The translations under genes and the position numbers were made by a program. Positions 1-8,840 of a stretch of DNA of 64,000 bases are shown piece by piece. How positions within the stretch are numbered: position 1 is the first letter of the stretch; every line of letters begins with the position of its first letter. The notes under the pieces were generated by a model. The model worked only from the letters and a program-made list of their open reading frames with translations, had not been told where the DNA came from and searched no databases. Source of the stretch: Providencia stuartii (GTDB taxonomy: Bacteria; Pseudomonadota; Gammaproteobacteria; Enterobacterales; Enterobacteriaceae); the NCBI RefSeq assembly GCF_029277985.1, contig NZ_CP119546.1, positions 2,480,001 through 2,544,000 of the forward strand. Reading direction: 5' to 3'.

Positions 1-438
1 GCGGATCTATCAAAAAGCCGTACAACAGACTACATTTTTGATTGGGATAACATGCTCGCTTTCGAGGGAAATACCGCGCCATATATGCAATATGCCTACA
101 CCCGTGTCGCCTCAATCTTCAAAAAAGCCAACATCACACAAGCTGATCTGACTCAGCCAATGGCGTTACAAGATCCTCGTGAACTCGCACTTGCTACTCG
201 TCTCATGCAGTTTGAAGAAACAATATTGATGGTAGCACGTGATGGTACGCCTCATGTCATGTGTGCTTATCTGTATGATTTAGCAGGTCTGTTCTCTAGT
301 TTCTACGAGCACTGCCCTATTTTAACTGCTGAAAACGATGCACAACGTCAAAGCCGTTTAAAACTCGCACTATTAACTCAAAAAACCTTGAAAGCGGGCT
401 TAGATACATTAGGCATCGAAACTGTCGAACGCATGTAA
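1..438 (+). CDS. argS: arginyl-tRNA synthetase, C-terminal part
   Basis: The reading frame is open from the first base of the window, so this is the 3' end of a longer gene whose start lies upstream. The visible 145 residues are the C-terminal anticodon-binding (DALR) helical domain of a class I arginyl-tRNA synthetase, which charges tRNA-Arg with arginine in the cytoplasm. The segment [15 protein letters not shown] near the start and the closing run ending in VERM are typical of enterobacterial ArgS. The catalytic domain is not in the window. The gene ends facing murJ and is followed by two terminator hairpins. An internal ATG at position 52 is not the real start. Confidence 0.95.
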   Translation, partial: ADLSKSRTTDYIFDWDNMLAFEGNTAPYMQYAYTRVASIFKKANITQADLTQPMALQDPRELALATRLMQFEETILMVARDGTPHVMCAYLYDLAGLFSSFYEHCPILTAENDAQRQSRLKLALLTQKTLKAGLDTLGIETVERM

Positions 439-455
439 TATACCGCTTGACCATC

Positions 456-485
456 AACCCATATCCTAGGATATGGGTTTTTTAT
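456..485 (+). terminator. Rho-independent terminator of argS
   Basis: A perfect 24-bp palindrome (456-479, centre CCTAGG) is followed at once by a run of T. It lies 18 bases after the argS stop codon. Confidence 0.85.
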
Positions 486-500
486 AGGTATCTTAATAAT

Positions 501-530
501 AAAAAACGCGCCCAAAACAGCGCGTTTTTT
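501..530. terminator. bidirectional terminator between argS and murJ
   Basis: The perfect inverted repeat 501-511 / 520-530 has a GC-rich core (CGCGC) flanked by A6 on one side and T6 on the other, with an 8-base loop. It can therefore end transcription in both directions and would serve the convergent murJ transcript. Confidence 0.85.
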
Positions 531-552
531 ATATATGAATCAACAAATAATA

Positions 553-2088
553 TTAAATGCTGTGCTTTTTAAAATCCCTTGGGCGGAAGCCTAAAGCAAA
601 CAGAGCCGCAAAATAACTCCCCGCACCGATAATCACGACAAACATTAAACGCAACATGCGCATGGCCATATTCCCGTCTTGCCATTCTGGCATAAACTGC
701 AATACACCAAACAGAACCGCTGCCATGACAATAAGTGCGACGATGAGTTTAAAAATAAAGACTTTCCAACCTGCAAGTGGTTTGAAAATTTCTTGTTTGC
801 GTAACTGCCAATACAGAACCCCAGCATTAAAACAGGCCGCCAAACCAATTGACAGCGCTAAACCTGCATGCTTCATTGGCCCAATAAAGGCTAAATTCAT
901 TAATTGCGTTAAGATTAACGTAACAATAGCGATTTTAACTGGCGTTCTAATATCCTGACGAGAATAAAAACCCGGTGCTAAAATTTTCACTAAAATCATG
1001 CCGGTAAGCCCTACACAATATGCCATCAATGCATATTGTGTCATCAACGAGTCATGCGCCGTAAACTTATCATATTGGAATAAGGACACGGTTAATGCTT
1101 CTGACAAAATAGCTAATCCAATGGCGCAAGGTAAGGCTAACAATAAGCAAAGGCGTAGCCCCCAGTCCATTAAATGACGGTATTCTTGATGATTGCCACT
1201 CGTAAAACTTTTTGATAGTGATGGCAATAAAATAGTCCCTAACGCAACCCCAAGAACACCGGAAGGTAATTCCATCAACCTATCGGCGTAATACATCCAA
1301 GATACGGAACCTGACTGCAAGAATGATGCGAAGATCGTATTGATAATCAAAGAAATTTGACTGACCGACACCCCAATAATAGCTGGCCCCATCATTTTCA
1401 TCACTCGCCAAACCCCACTATCACGAAAAGAGATCCGCGGGAGGACAAGCATACCGATTTTTTTCAAATGAGGGAGCTGATAGACCAGCTGTAAAACCCC
1501 TCCCACAATAACCGCCCAAGCCAATGACATCACTGGCGGATCAAAATAAGGGGCAGCAAATGCAGCAAAGAAAATCATACTCACGTTCAGAAGGGTCGGG
1601 GCAAACGCGGGGACCGAGAAGCGGTTCCAAGTGTTCAATATTGCCCCTGCCAGTGATGCTAATGAGATCAAGAAAATATAGGGGAAAGTAACACGTAAGA
1701 GATCGGTGGTTAACGCAAATTTATCGGCATCTGTGGTAAAACCGGGTGCAGTGACATAGATTATCCATGGTGCGGCGATCATCCCAAGGACAGTCACAAT
1801 GGCTAAAGCCAATGTCAGCATTCCAGAAATATAAGCAACAAAAGTACGGGTTGCTTCATCGCCTTGTTGATTCTTATATTCCGCTAATACTGGCACAAAT
1901 GCTTGTGAAAATGCGCCCTCGGCAAAAATTCGGCGCAACAGATTGGGCAGTTTGAATGCAACAAAAAAAGCATCTGCCGCGGCTCCAGCCCCAAATACTC
2001 GAGCAATGATAGCATCACGGATAAACCCAAGCACTCGAGACATCATCGTCATGGAGCTTATCGCTGCTAATGATTTTAATAAATTCAT
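553..2088 (-). CDS. murJ: lipid II flippase MurJ
   Basis: MurJ (formerly MviN) is an inner-membrane flippase of the MOP superfamily. It moves lipid II, the peptidoglycan precursor, across the membrane. The protein is hydrophobic throughout, consistent with the 14 membrane helices of the family. It contains the N-terminal run [19 protein letters not shown] and the conserved [19 protein letters not shown] place the start at the ATG giving MNLLKSLAA, 17 codons inside the longest open frame, because this matches the family N-terminus and gives 511 residues, the usual length. The gene converges with argS. Confidence 0.96.
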   Translation of the reverse strand: MNLLKSLAAISSMTMMSRVLGFIRDAIIARVFGAGAAADAFFVAFKLPNLLRRIFAEGAFSQAFVPVLAEYKNQQGDEATRTFVAYISGMLTLALAIVTVLGMIAAPWIIYVTAPGFTTDADKFALTTDLLRVTFPYIFLISLASLAGAILNTWNRFSVPAFAPTLLNVSMIFFAAFAAPYFDPPVMSLAWAVIVGGVLQLVYQLPHLKKIGMLVLPRISFRDSGVWRVMKMMGPAIIGVSVSQISLIINTIFASFLQSGSVSWMYYADRLMELPSGVLGVALGTILLPSLSKSFTSGNHQEYRHLMDWGLRLCLLLALPCAIGLAILSEALTVSLFQYDKFTAHDSLMTQYALMAYCVGLTGMILVKILAPGFYSRQDIRTPVKIAIVTLILTQLMNLAFIGPMKHAGLALSIGLAACFNAGVLYWQLRKQEIFKPLAGWKVFIFKLIVALIVMAAVLFGVLQFMPEWQDGNMAMRMLRLMFVVIIGAGSYFAALFALGFRPRDFKKHSI

Positions 2089-2260
2089 GATAGGCAAACT
2101 AAAAGAAAACAATCGTGCCAGTTTATCAGCGCAGAGCATAACTGACTATGATTGAAAAGTTAAAATCGGATTTTACTCGTCTACTGAAAGCGACAACCCA
2201 GCGAGCATAGCCAGTGGCTGGTGTTTAGCAGCTCTTCAGCATATTGAGCAAGACACTTAA

Positions 2261-2848
2261 TCAAGGTTTTATTTGTTTCCAATTTTCATTGGTAAGTGCT
2301 GTTAAAACATGATCACGCCATTGACCATCAATTTGCAAATATTGTTTTGCATAACCTTCTCGTTCAAAACCAAGACGTGCTAATAGATTGCCACTACGCA
2401 GGTTATGTGGCATATAGTTCGCCATAATCCGGTGCATGCCTTGATGTGTTTGCATATAACGGATAGTGTGAGCAAGAGCCTCATACATCAATCCCTTCCC
2501 TTGCCATTTTTCACCTAACGAGTAGCCTAAATAGCATGCATGAAAAGCGCCACGCAGCACATTACTAAAGTTAGCAACACCGATCACTTCATTTTCTTGA
2601 TTATCTAATAATAAAAAATGATAGGCATTACCCTGACGATGCAATTCGGTCATTAGGTGTAAACGATTGTTCCAACTTGATGGATTGAAATGTGAGCTAT
2701 CGCGAGTCGGCTCCCATGGTTTTAAAAACTCTTTATTTTCGCTGTAATAATCCGCTAACCGATAGCTATCACGCTCATACGCTAAACGTACAACCATTCT
2801 TTCTGTCACAAGACGTACTTTTGGCTCATTTGTTCGATAACCAAACAT
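2261..2848 (-). CDS. rimJ: ribosomal protein S5 alanine N-acetyltransferase RimJ
   Basis: A GNAT-family enzyme that acetylates the N-terminal alanine of ribosomal protein S5. The 195 residues are close to the usual length. The N-terminus [19 protein letters not shown], the acetyl-CoA loop around [15 protein letters not shown] (about residues 111-125) and the segment [20 protein letters not shown] match enterobacterial RimJ. The start codon is preceded by AAAGGG on the coding strand. It is divergent from mdtH, with about 180 bases between them for both promoters, an arrangement also found in E. coli. Confidence 0.95.
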   Translation of the reverse strand: MFGYRTNEPKVRLVTERMVVRLAYERDSYRLADYYSENKEFLKPWEPTRDSSHFNPSSWNNRLHLMTELHRQGNAYHFLLLDNQENEVIGVANFSNVLRGAFHACYLGYSLGEKWQGKGLMYEALAHTIRYMQTHQGMHRIMANYMPHNLRSGNLLARLGFEREGYAKQYLQIDGQWRDHVLTALTNENWKQIKP

Positions 2849-3025
2849 CGTTAACCCTTTTAAAATTGAATCACCAGAAACGGCGTAATGCTAAAAAATA
2901 AAACATTAATAACTCATCGTTCTAACGATAAAAAAATATCATCTTCCCTAGCCTATTCTACTGATATTATTGATGGGAGACATTAAGAATCCTTCCTTCT
3001 TTGTTATTTTTTACGATGGTGTGTC

Positions 3026-4228
3026 ATGGCGCAGGTATCACAGGCGAGAAGTCTGGGTAAATATTTTTTACTCCTAGACAATATGTTGGTTGTTCTAGGT
3101 TTTTTTGTCGTGTTTCCATTAATTTCCATCCGTTTTGTTGACCAATTAGGTTGGGCGGCAGTCATTGTCGGCTTTGCACTCGGTCTTAGGCAATTTGTGC
3201 AACAGGGTTTAGGCATTTTTGGTGGCGCTATTGCAGACCGTTTTGGTGCCAAACCAATGATTGTCATAGGCATGTTACTGAGAGCTTGTGGTTTTGCATT
3301 AATGGCAATCGCTCATGACCCATGGGTGCTGTGGCTATCCTGCATACTATCCGCATTAGGTGGCACCTTATTTGACCCTCCCAGAACGGCATTGGTTATC
3401 AAATTAACCCGTCCCTATGAGCGTGGCCGTTTTTATTCGCTACTTTTGATGCAAGATAGTGCTGGTGCAGTGATCGGCGCACTGATTGGCAGCTGGCTAC
3501 TCCAATATGACTTCCATTATGTCTGTTGGGCGGGTGCCTTCGTCTTCGTGGTTGCCGCAATCTGCAATGCTTGGTTATTACCGGCTTATCGTATTTCAAC
3601 GGTTCGAACACCAATCAAAGAAGGCATGGGGCGTGTTCTTAAAGATAAACGCTTTGTCACCTATGTTGTTACCCTCGCCGGTTATTTTATGTTATCCGTA
3701 CAAGTGATGTTGATGTTTCCCATCGTTGTTAATGAGCTGGCAGGTACCCCAACCGCAGTAAAATGGATGTATGCGATTGAAGCGATGATTTCATTAACGT
3801 TGCTTTATCCTATCGCTCGTTGGAGTGAAAAGCATTTTCGACTCGAGCAACGTTTGATGGCAGGACTCTTTTTAATGAGTTTAAGCATGTTCCCGATTGG
3901 CATGACAAGCTCATTACAGGTTCTTTTTGGGTTAATTTGTTTATTCTATTTAGGCACGGTGACCGCAGATCCTGCAAGGGAAACGCTAAGTGCTTCACTG
4001 GCTGATCCCCGTGCCCGCGGCAGCTATATGGGGTTTAGTCGCTTGGGATTGGCCTTAGGTGGCGCAGTTGGTTACACTGGTGGCGGCTGGATGTACGATA
4101 TCGGTCATCAATGGAATGTACCACAACTACCTTGGTTCTTATTAGGAACGATTGGATTTATTACCCTGTGGGCACTGCATAAACAGTTTAACCGCAAAAA
4201 AATTGAATCCACCATGCTAAGTGGCTAA
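3026..4228 (+). CDS. mdtH: MFS multidrug transporter MdtH
   Basis: A 12-helix major facilitator superfamily antiporter of the inner membrane, by family an exporter of drugs such as fluoroquinolones. The N-terminus ([20 protein letters not shown]), the loop-2 motif [12 protein letters not shown] (about residues 72-83) and the motif [19 protein letters not shown] are diagnostic for MdtH. The length of 400 residues is normal. The start ATG at 3026 matches the family N-terminus although no strong ribosome-binding site is visible. It is followed by yceB on the same strand, 126 bases further on. Confidence 0.95.
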   Translation: MAQVSQARSLGKYFLLLDNMLVVLGFFVVFPLISIRFVDQLGWAAVIVGFALGLRQFVQQGLGIFGGAIADRFGAKPMIVIGMLLRACGFALMAIAHDPWVLWLSCILSALGGTLFDPPRTALVIKLTRPYERGRFYSLLLMQDSAGAVIGALIGSWLLQYDFHYVCWAGAFVFVVAAICNAWLLPAYRISTVRTPIKEGMGRVLKDKRFVTYVVTLAGYFMLSVQVMLMFPIVVNELAGTPTAVKWMYAIEAMISLTLLYPIARWSEKHFRLEQRLMAGLFLMSLSMFPIGMTSSLQVLFGLICLFYLGTVTADPARETLSASLADPRARGSYMGFSRLGLALGGAVGYTGGGWMYDIGHQWNVPQLPWFLLGTIGFITLWALHKQFNRKKIESTMLSG

Positions 4229-4354
4229 TTCAACGTATGTTTAAGTGACTCAAGCAATCATAAATTGTAACGCTCACCAATAAAAATCAGAACAGAAGAC
4301 CAACTAACCCCAATTATAGGATAAGATAATGGGGTTACTGTAAAAGGAGTGTTT

Positions 4355-4915
4355 ATGAAACAATTTATCTTGGCGGCAATGATTGGCTGTTTGACGATAC
4401 TGACTGGCTGTAGTCAAATCACTGAATTTTCTATCAGTGAAAACACACTTAACCAATATCTTGCGACAAAAGTTAAATATAACCATAAAGTCGGTATTTC
4501 CGGTGTGGCTGATGCAGATATTCAATTAGCTAACTTGAAATCAGAAATTGGTCGTAGTGAGCCCGGAAAAGTAGCATTAACAGGTGATGCAACCGTCAAC
4601 TTAGACACTTTATTAGGTAAAACAGAGGCTAAAATTGCATTAACATTGACAGCCCGTCCCTATTTTGATGTAAAAACAGGGTCAATTTACTTAAAAGAAC
4701 TCAATATTAGCCAATACCAAGTGACCCCAGAAAATATGGATACCGCTATCGCCGCTGTCATCCCTTATTTAAATAGTTCACTGGAAACTTTTTTTGAAAC
4801 ACAACCCGTTTATGTGTTAAATCCTGACAATGGTGCAGCTGAAGCAACCGCGAAAAAACTCGCTAAAGGGTTAGAAATTAAACCTGGGAAGTTAATTATT
4901 CCTTTAGTCGAGTGA
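4355..4915 (+). CDS. yceB: YceB family lipoprotein (DUF1439)
   Basis: A 186-residue predicted lipoprotein with a short signal peptide ending in the lipobox LTGC, so it should be anchored in an envelope membrane facing the periplasm. The body has the DUF1439 pattern: GVADADIQLANLKSEIGR, then SEPGKVALTGDA, then AKKLAKGLEIKPGKLIIPL at the C-terminus, very like E. coli YceB. The function of the family is not established. A GTG two codons earlier is also in frame, but it overlaps the ribosome-binding site AAGGAG, so the ATG at 4355 is the better start. The neighbours mdtH and rimJ are the same as in E. coli. Confidence 0.9.
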   Translation: MKQFILAAMIGCLTILTGCSQITEFSISENTLNQYLATKVKYNHKVGISGVADADIQLANLKSEIGRSEPGKVALTGDATVNLDTLLGKTEAKIALTLTARPYFDVKTGSIYLKELNISQYQVTPENMDTAIAAVIPYLNSSLETFFETQPVYVLNPDNGAAEATAKKLAKGLEIKPGKLIIPLVE

Positions 4916-4947
4916 CATCCATAAATTTTTTCGATTGAAAACAGCAC

Positions 4948-4977
4948 AAAAGGCAACGAATAATACGTTGCCTTTTT
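4948..4977 (+). terminator. Rho-independent terminator of yceB
   Basis: Inverted repeat AAAGGCAACG (4948-4957) / CGTTGCCTTT (4966-4975) followed by T residues, 33 bases after the yceB stop codon. The A-rich left side means it could also act on the minus strand. Confidence 0.85.
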
Positions 4978-5145
4978 GCTATTTCGTCTTATTAGAAAGA
5001 ACTTCACCGCTAATGTTGCACATGAGCAACCTATAACAGGTTCAAAAACACAAAACTTATCGTCAGAATAGTCCCTCATAAAGAGAAACGGCTCACCTAT
5101 AGGATGGAGCTCCCTCTGAATAAGTGAATCGCAAAAGTGACAGCG

Positions 5146-5691
5146 TCACTCTGATTCTAATTCGTCACGCAGTGCAATAACTGCATCACGAGCAATTTGA
5201 GCTAATGTACGATAAAACGCGGTTGTTGCATGTGCTTCCATTTTTCCCAAAAATGCCCCATACCAGCTCAAGATAAAGCTATCAAATAACTCAATTTGGG
5301 CTGCTATTTCATCTTCTGCCGCTTGATCTTCCAACCACGATGCCGCCAATAGCAACGCACCAAACGCATCGACTCGGCCAGCAGTGAGTGTCATTCCTCT
5401 TTCAACAAGAAATTCACGAATTTCGGCTTCTGCTATTTCTTCATCATAATCATGAGCGAATACTGAAACTGCCGGTGTTTCACCAGTAAATAAAGCTTGA
5501 TAGTCAGCAACGATAGCTTTCATATCAACCGATTTGGCCATACGTGCCCACAACTCATCCTGCTCTAATGGCCATGATGCTTTCAGTTTATCTTGAGCGA
5601 TCATATCCAGTAGTGGCTTAACCACGCTATCATCAGGAGCACGTTGAAAAAGCGTTCCTAGAATACGACAAACGATCGAAAATTCGTTCAT
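5146..5691 (-). CDS. ycdY: TorD/DmsD-family chaperone YcdY
   Basis: An all-helical redox-enzyme maturation protein (TorD/DmsD/NarJ superfamily), 181 residues. The N-terminus MNEFSIVCRILGTL, the run WPLEQDELWARM and the segment LLLAASWLEDQAAEDE, plus GAFLGKMEAHATTAFYRTL near the C-terminus, match E. coli YcdY. In E. coli, YcdY helps activate the zinc phosphatase YcdX, encoded between ghrA and ycdY. That gene is missing here: only 183 bases separate this gene from ghrA. The client in this organism is therefore unknown from the window. Confidence 0.9.
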   Translation of the reverse strand: MNEFSIVCRILGTLFQRAPDDSVVKPLLDMIAQDKLKASWPLEQDELWARMAKSVDMKAIVADYQALFTGETPAVSVFAHDYDEEIAEAEIREFLVERGMTLTAGRVDAFGALLLAASWLEDQAAEDEIAAQIELFDSFILSWYGAFLGKMEAHATTAFYRTLAQIARDAVIALRDELESE

Positions 5692-5780
5692 TTAAGTTTC
5701 CTGTGTTGCATTACGCGATAACTTATCATAAGTATACTCTATATCACTCCAGACGTAGTGAGACAAAAAACGAATCAGCG

Positions 5781-5810
5781 GCTAGCCATACCAATCACTC
5801 TATGGCTAGC
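5781..5810. terminator. hairpin between ghrA and ycdY
   Basis: Perfect 10-bp inverted repeat GCTAGCCATA (5781-5790) / TATGGCTAGC (5801-5810) with a 10-base loop, between two genes on the same strand. There is no U-tract on either side, so it may be an mRNA end or processing structure rather than a classical terminator. Confidence 0.4.
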
Positions 5811-5874
5811 ACACCTAAACGCAGGAAAATGTTCTCTCGCACTCGCCTACCGTTTGAAGTCTCTCAAGTATACC

Positions 5875-6816
5875 TTAATACCCCCGCTGCATATCAACAA
5901 CACCAACAGGTTCTTGTCCATTTTCAATTCGTTGAATATTGCTACTGATCATATCCATCGCTTCTTTCGGTAAAGTAATAGCAGCAATATGAGGGGTTAT
6001 CGCCACACGTGGGTGGGTCCAAAAAGGGTGCATCTGAGGTAATGGTTCACTGGCAAATACATCTAAAGAAGCACCCGCAACCTGACCTGAGTCAAGTGCT
6101 GCCAGCAGATCTTGCTCAACTAGGTGAGAGCCTCGAGCCAAGTTAATAATATAGGCATTTTTTTGTAACTGACTAAATAAGCTTTGATTTAAAATACCGA
6201 CGGTTTGTGCTGTACTCGGCAGTAAATTGATTATTACCCGAGTGCCCTGCAAGAAGCGACTTAATTGATCCTGCCCATAATAACTTTTCACTTTATGAAT
6301 TTGTTTTTCGCTTCGGCTCCAAGTTCTCACATGAAAACCAAACTCTACCAGTCTTTTGGCGACGGCTTGCCCTAAGGCCCCTGCTCCCATGACTCCCACC
6401 ACAAACTCTTCGTGTCGATTGGCAGGAAGAGGTTTCCATTGGCGCTGTGATTGAAATTGACGGTATTCATCCATGCGACGGAAGTAATACAGCACTTTCG
6501 CCATTGCGTATTCTTCCATCTGTTGTGCCATACCTGTGTCTTCTAAGCGCATTAATGGAACGCCAGCGGGTAAAGTGCCAAGGTTCTCATGCTCTTGTTT
6601 TAAAATAGCATCAACCCCCGCACCAAGGGCAAATATGCCTTTAAGATCTTTTCGGCCTGCTAGGCACTCATAAGGAGGTAGCCAAACCATAGCATAATCG
6701 GCACTTTGCTTATCGCCTCTAACCCACTGACGAATATTGGCTTGTGGAAGTCTTGCTTTCATGCCGTCTATCCACTCACTGGCATCAAAAAATGGATGAT
6801 AAAATAGAATATTCAT
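5875..6816 (-). CDS. ghrA: glyoxylate/hydroxypyruvate reductase A
   Basis: A cytoplasmic D-2-hydroxyacid dehydrogenase that reduces glyoxylate to glycolate and hydroxypyruvate to glycerate with NADPH. From the chosen start the nucleotide-binding loop GAGALG is at residues 144-149. The catalytic set is Arg228 (in NLARGSH), Glu257 (in FASEPLP) and His276 (in TPHIAAI). The N-terminal FYHPFF and the signature LEDTGMAQQM match GhrA. The start is the ATG at 6814-6816, 21 codons inside the longest frame, because it has AGGAG just upstream and gives 313 residues, the family length. It sits beside tRNA-Ser as in E. coli. Confidence 0.95.
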   Translation of the reverse strand: MNILFYHPFFDASEWIDGMKARLPQANIRQWVRGDKQSADYAMVWLPPYECLAGRKDLKGIFALGAGVDAILKQEHENLGTLPAGVPLMRLEDTGMAQQMEEYAMAKVLYYFRRMDEYRQFQSQRQWKPLPANRHEEFVVGVMGAGALGQAVAKRLVEFGFHVRTWSRSEKQIHKVKSYYGQDQLSRFLQGTRVIINLLPSTAQTVGILNQSLFSQLQKNAYIINLARGSHLVEQDLLAALDSGQVAGASLDVFASEPLPQMHPFWTHPRVAITPHIAAITLPKEAMDMISSNIQRIENGQEPVGVVDMQRGY

Positions 6817-7049
6817 GACAACTCCTCTTGTGTTTACCACAGAGTGTGTCGAAAATGTTTTATTTTCAAGCGAATGCAACGAATGATAAGCGCTGTGATT
6901 GAGGTTTTGTTAAGCGGATAACGAATTTAATAATTAAGACTTGAAGTTTATAATTATTAAAGATCCTCGTCGAAAGATTAGATAGTAACCAAATTGTTTT
7001 TTATTTAACTAAACAGACCATCAAACTGCTAAAAAGCATCAATAGGGAG
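6817..7049. other. non-coding gap between ghrA and the tRNA-Ser promoter
   Basis: An AT-rich divergent spacer that must hold the ghrA promoter. It contains an 8-bp inverted repeat AATAATTA (6929-6936) / TAATTATT (6951-6958) that could be a protein-binding site. I see no open frame with a ribosome-binding site. Confidence 0.4.
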
Positions 7050-7078
7050 TTGACGCAAGGCCCACTTTTCCCTATAGT
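7050..7078 (+). promoter_or_regulatory. sigma-70 promoter of tRNA-Ser
   Basis: TTGACG at 7050-7055 and TATAGT at 7073-7078 are spaced by 17 bases. The C-rich discriminator AGCGCCCCG follows, a composition typical of stable-RNA promoters under stringent control. The tRNA begins 57 bases further on, leaving room for a short 5' leader removed by RNase P. Confidence 0.85.
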
Positions 7079-7135
7079 AGCGCCCCGTTGCAGTACGAGT
7101 TATTATCTAGCACTGCAACAAGGTATTTAAAATAC

Positions 7136-7223
7136 GGTGAGGTGTCCGAGAGGCTGAAGGAGCACGCCTGGAAAGTGTGTATACGGCAACGTATCGAGGG
7201 TTCGAATCCCTCCCTCACCGCCA
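7136..7223 (+). tRNA. serX: tRNA-Ser (anticodon GGA)
   Basis: An 88-base class II tRNA with a long variable arm, ending in an encoded CCA (7221-7223). The acceptor stem pairs GGTGAGG (7136-7142) with CCTCACC (7213-7219). The T loop TTCGAAT is intact. The anticodon GGA lies at 7170-7172, reading UCC and UCU serine codons. Its place next to ghrA is that of serX in E. coli. The stop codon of the convergent AGCS gene lies only 6 bases beyond the CCA, so no separate terminator fits between them. Confidence 0.97.
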
Positions 7224-7229
7224 TTTTAT

Positions 7230-8759
7230 TTATAACTGCCTGTCCTCTGAGTATTTATCCTGTTCTGTTGTAAGTCGTTTCTCTGTTTCTTCCTGCTTAT
7301 TGTCTTGATGATGTGATTGATATTCGCGACTAATTTCTTCCCATACTTCCGCATTTTCGATACCGGCTACTTTGGGGTCAAATACAGGGTCGATACCTAA
7401 TTTCTCTTGTCTCTCATAGTCACGTAACGCACGAAGAGCTGGCTTAGATAAAAACACAATCGCAATTAAGTTTAGATAGCTCATACTGCCAAAACCAATA
7501 TCACCCAAGCTCCACATCATGCTAACGGATTGAATACTGCCGATAAATATAATGACCAAAAAGACAATTTTTAGCAGCAGCTTTAAAATAGGGTATTTGA
7601 GTTTGCGATCCAAATAAACAATCGTCGTTTCCGCAATATAGTAATAAGCCATCAACGTGGTAAAAGCGAATAAAAAGACCGCTACTGAAACAAACCCAGA
7701 GCCCGTTGACTCAAAGACTGTTGAAACCGCCATTTGTGTCCATGCCGTTCCCGCCGCGACGCCCGGTATATGTTCAATGAGTGCAGTCGAGCTCCCATCA
7801 GGAAAGACGTTATACATATTAGTGACCAAAATCATCAGCCCTGAGGCAGTGCACACTAACACCGTATCAATGTAGATGGAAAAAGCTTGAATCAATCCTT
7901 GCTTTGCAGGGTGACTCACTTCTGCGGCTGCGGAACTAAAAGTGGCTTCCCCTGCTCCAGCGACATTCGAAAATACAGCTCGACGAACCCCCCAAGAGAC
8001 AGCAGTCCCAACGATCCCCCCGAATACCGCATCCATCCCTAACGCACTACGGAAAATCAAACTAAACATAGCGGGCACTTTGTCATAATGGCTAGATAAA
8101 ATAATCACCATCATCACAATATAAGCGAGTGCCATTAATGGAACAATTTTGTCCGCTGCGCTAGCAATACGTTTAACACCACCAAAAATTAGCCATGCCA
8201 TGAGTAATGTCACGATTAATCCCGTCACCACAGGCGGAATATTAAACGATGTTTGGAATGAATCAGCTATCGTATTGGCTTGAATACCCGGAACTAATAC
8301 GCCGTAAGACAGACAGATTACTGCCGCAACAAAAATAGCAAACGGCGTTAGCTTTAACCCTTTTTCGATATAGTAAGGTGAACCGCCGCGATATTGCCCA
8401 TCAGAGCGTTGCTTATAAATTTGTGCAAGAGTTGACTCAATAAACGCACTCGCACCCCCTAAGAGCCCCATGACAACCATCCAAAATATCGCCCCTGGCC
8501 CACCTGCGGCAATAGCCGTTGCAACACCAGCAATATTACCGACACCAACACGACCTGATAAGGCTAAACAAAATGCTTGGAATGACGAAATCCCCTCTTT
8601 TGATGCTTTATTTTCTTTGAGTAAACAGATCATTTTAATCAAATAGCGAAACTGCACACCGCGTGTAGCTAATGTAAAATAGAGACCAACGCCAAGTGAT
8701 AAAATCACTAAAGCATTACCCCAAATGTATCCAACGAGCGTGTTAACGATGGCTTCCAT
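7230..8759 (-). CDS. AGCS-family sodium/amino-acid symporter
   Basis: A 509-residue inner-membrane protein of the alanine or glycine:cation symporter family (AlsT/YaaJ/DagA type), with about ten membrane helices. The conserved core GVGNIAGVATAIAAGGPGA followed by IFWM is at about residues 73-95. The C-terminal 40 residues are very polar and rich in Gln, Glu and Lys. It is the last gene of the hydroxyproline-type cluster, 81 bases after the aldehyde dehydrogenase, so I infer that it imports the cluster's substrate (hydroxyproline or a related imino acid). Family members also carry alanine, glycine or glutamine. A strong terminator lies just upstream, so its expression may be partly separate. 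Confidence 0.88.
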   Translation of the reverse strand: MEAIVNTLVGYIWGNALVILSLGVGLYFTLATRGVQFRYLIKMICLLKENKASKEGISSFQAFCLALSGRVGVGNIAGVATAIAAGGPGAIFWMVVMGLLGGASAFIESTLAQIYKQRSDGQYRGGSPYYIEKGLKLTPFAIFVAAVICLSYGVLVPGIQANTIADSFQTSFNIPPVVTGLIVTLLMAWLIFGGVKRIASAADKIVPLMALAYIVMMVIILSSHYDKVPAMFSLIFRSALGMDAVFGGIVGTAVSWGVRRAVFSNVAGAGEATFSSAAAEVSHPAKQGLIQAFSIYIDTVLVCTASGLMILVTNMYNVFPDGSSTALIEHIPGVAAGTAWTQMAVSTVFESTGSGFVSVAVFLFAFTTLMAYYYIAETTIVYLDRKLKYPILKLLLKIVFLVIIFIGSIQSVSMMWSLGDIGFGSMSYLNLIAIVFLSKPALRALRDYERQEKLGIDPVFDPKVAGIENAEVWEEISREYQSHHQDNKQEETEKRLTTEQDKYSEDRQL

Positions 8760-8797
8760 ATGAGTACTCCTTCGTTATTGTCATGATGTTTGCAAGG

Positions 8798-8829
8798 TAA
8801 AAAAAAACCTGAACTTAATAAGCTCAGGT
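8798..8829 (-). terminator. Rho-independent terminator between ALDH and symporter genes
   Basis: On the minus strand the stem ACCTGA/TCAGGT, extended past one mismatch by a CTT/AAG pair, is followed by about nine T (complement of 8799-8807). It begins 11 bases after the aldehyde dehydrogenase stop codon and precedes the symporter gene on the same strand. Read-through or a separate promoter is needed for the transporter. Confidence 0.85.
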
Positions 8830-8840
8830 CTATCAAGGAA

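Noticed and set aside
656-958. A 100-codon plus-strand frame opposite murJ, and similar frames opposite dauA, vgrG, prs and hsdR
   Set aside because: They are antisense shadows of well-supported genes and lack ribosome-binding sites and family features.
7088-7273. A 61-codon open frame on the plus strand
   Set aside because: It covers the whole tRNA-Ser gene; the tRNA fold and promoter explain the sequence.
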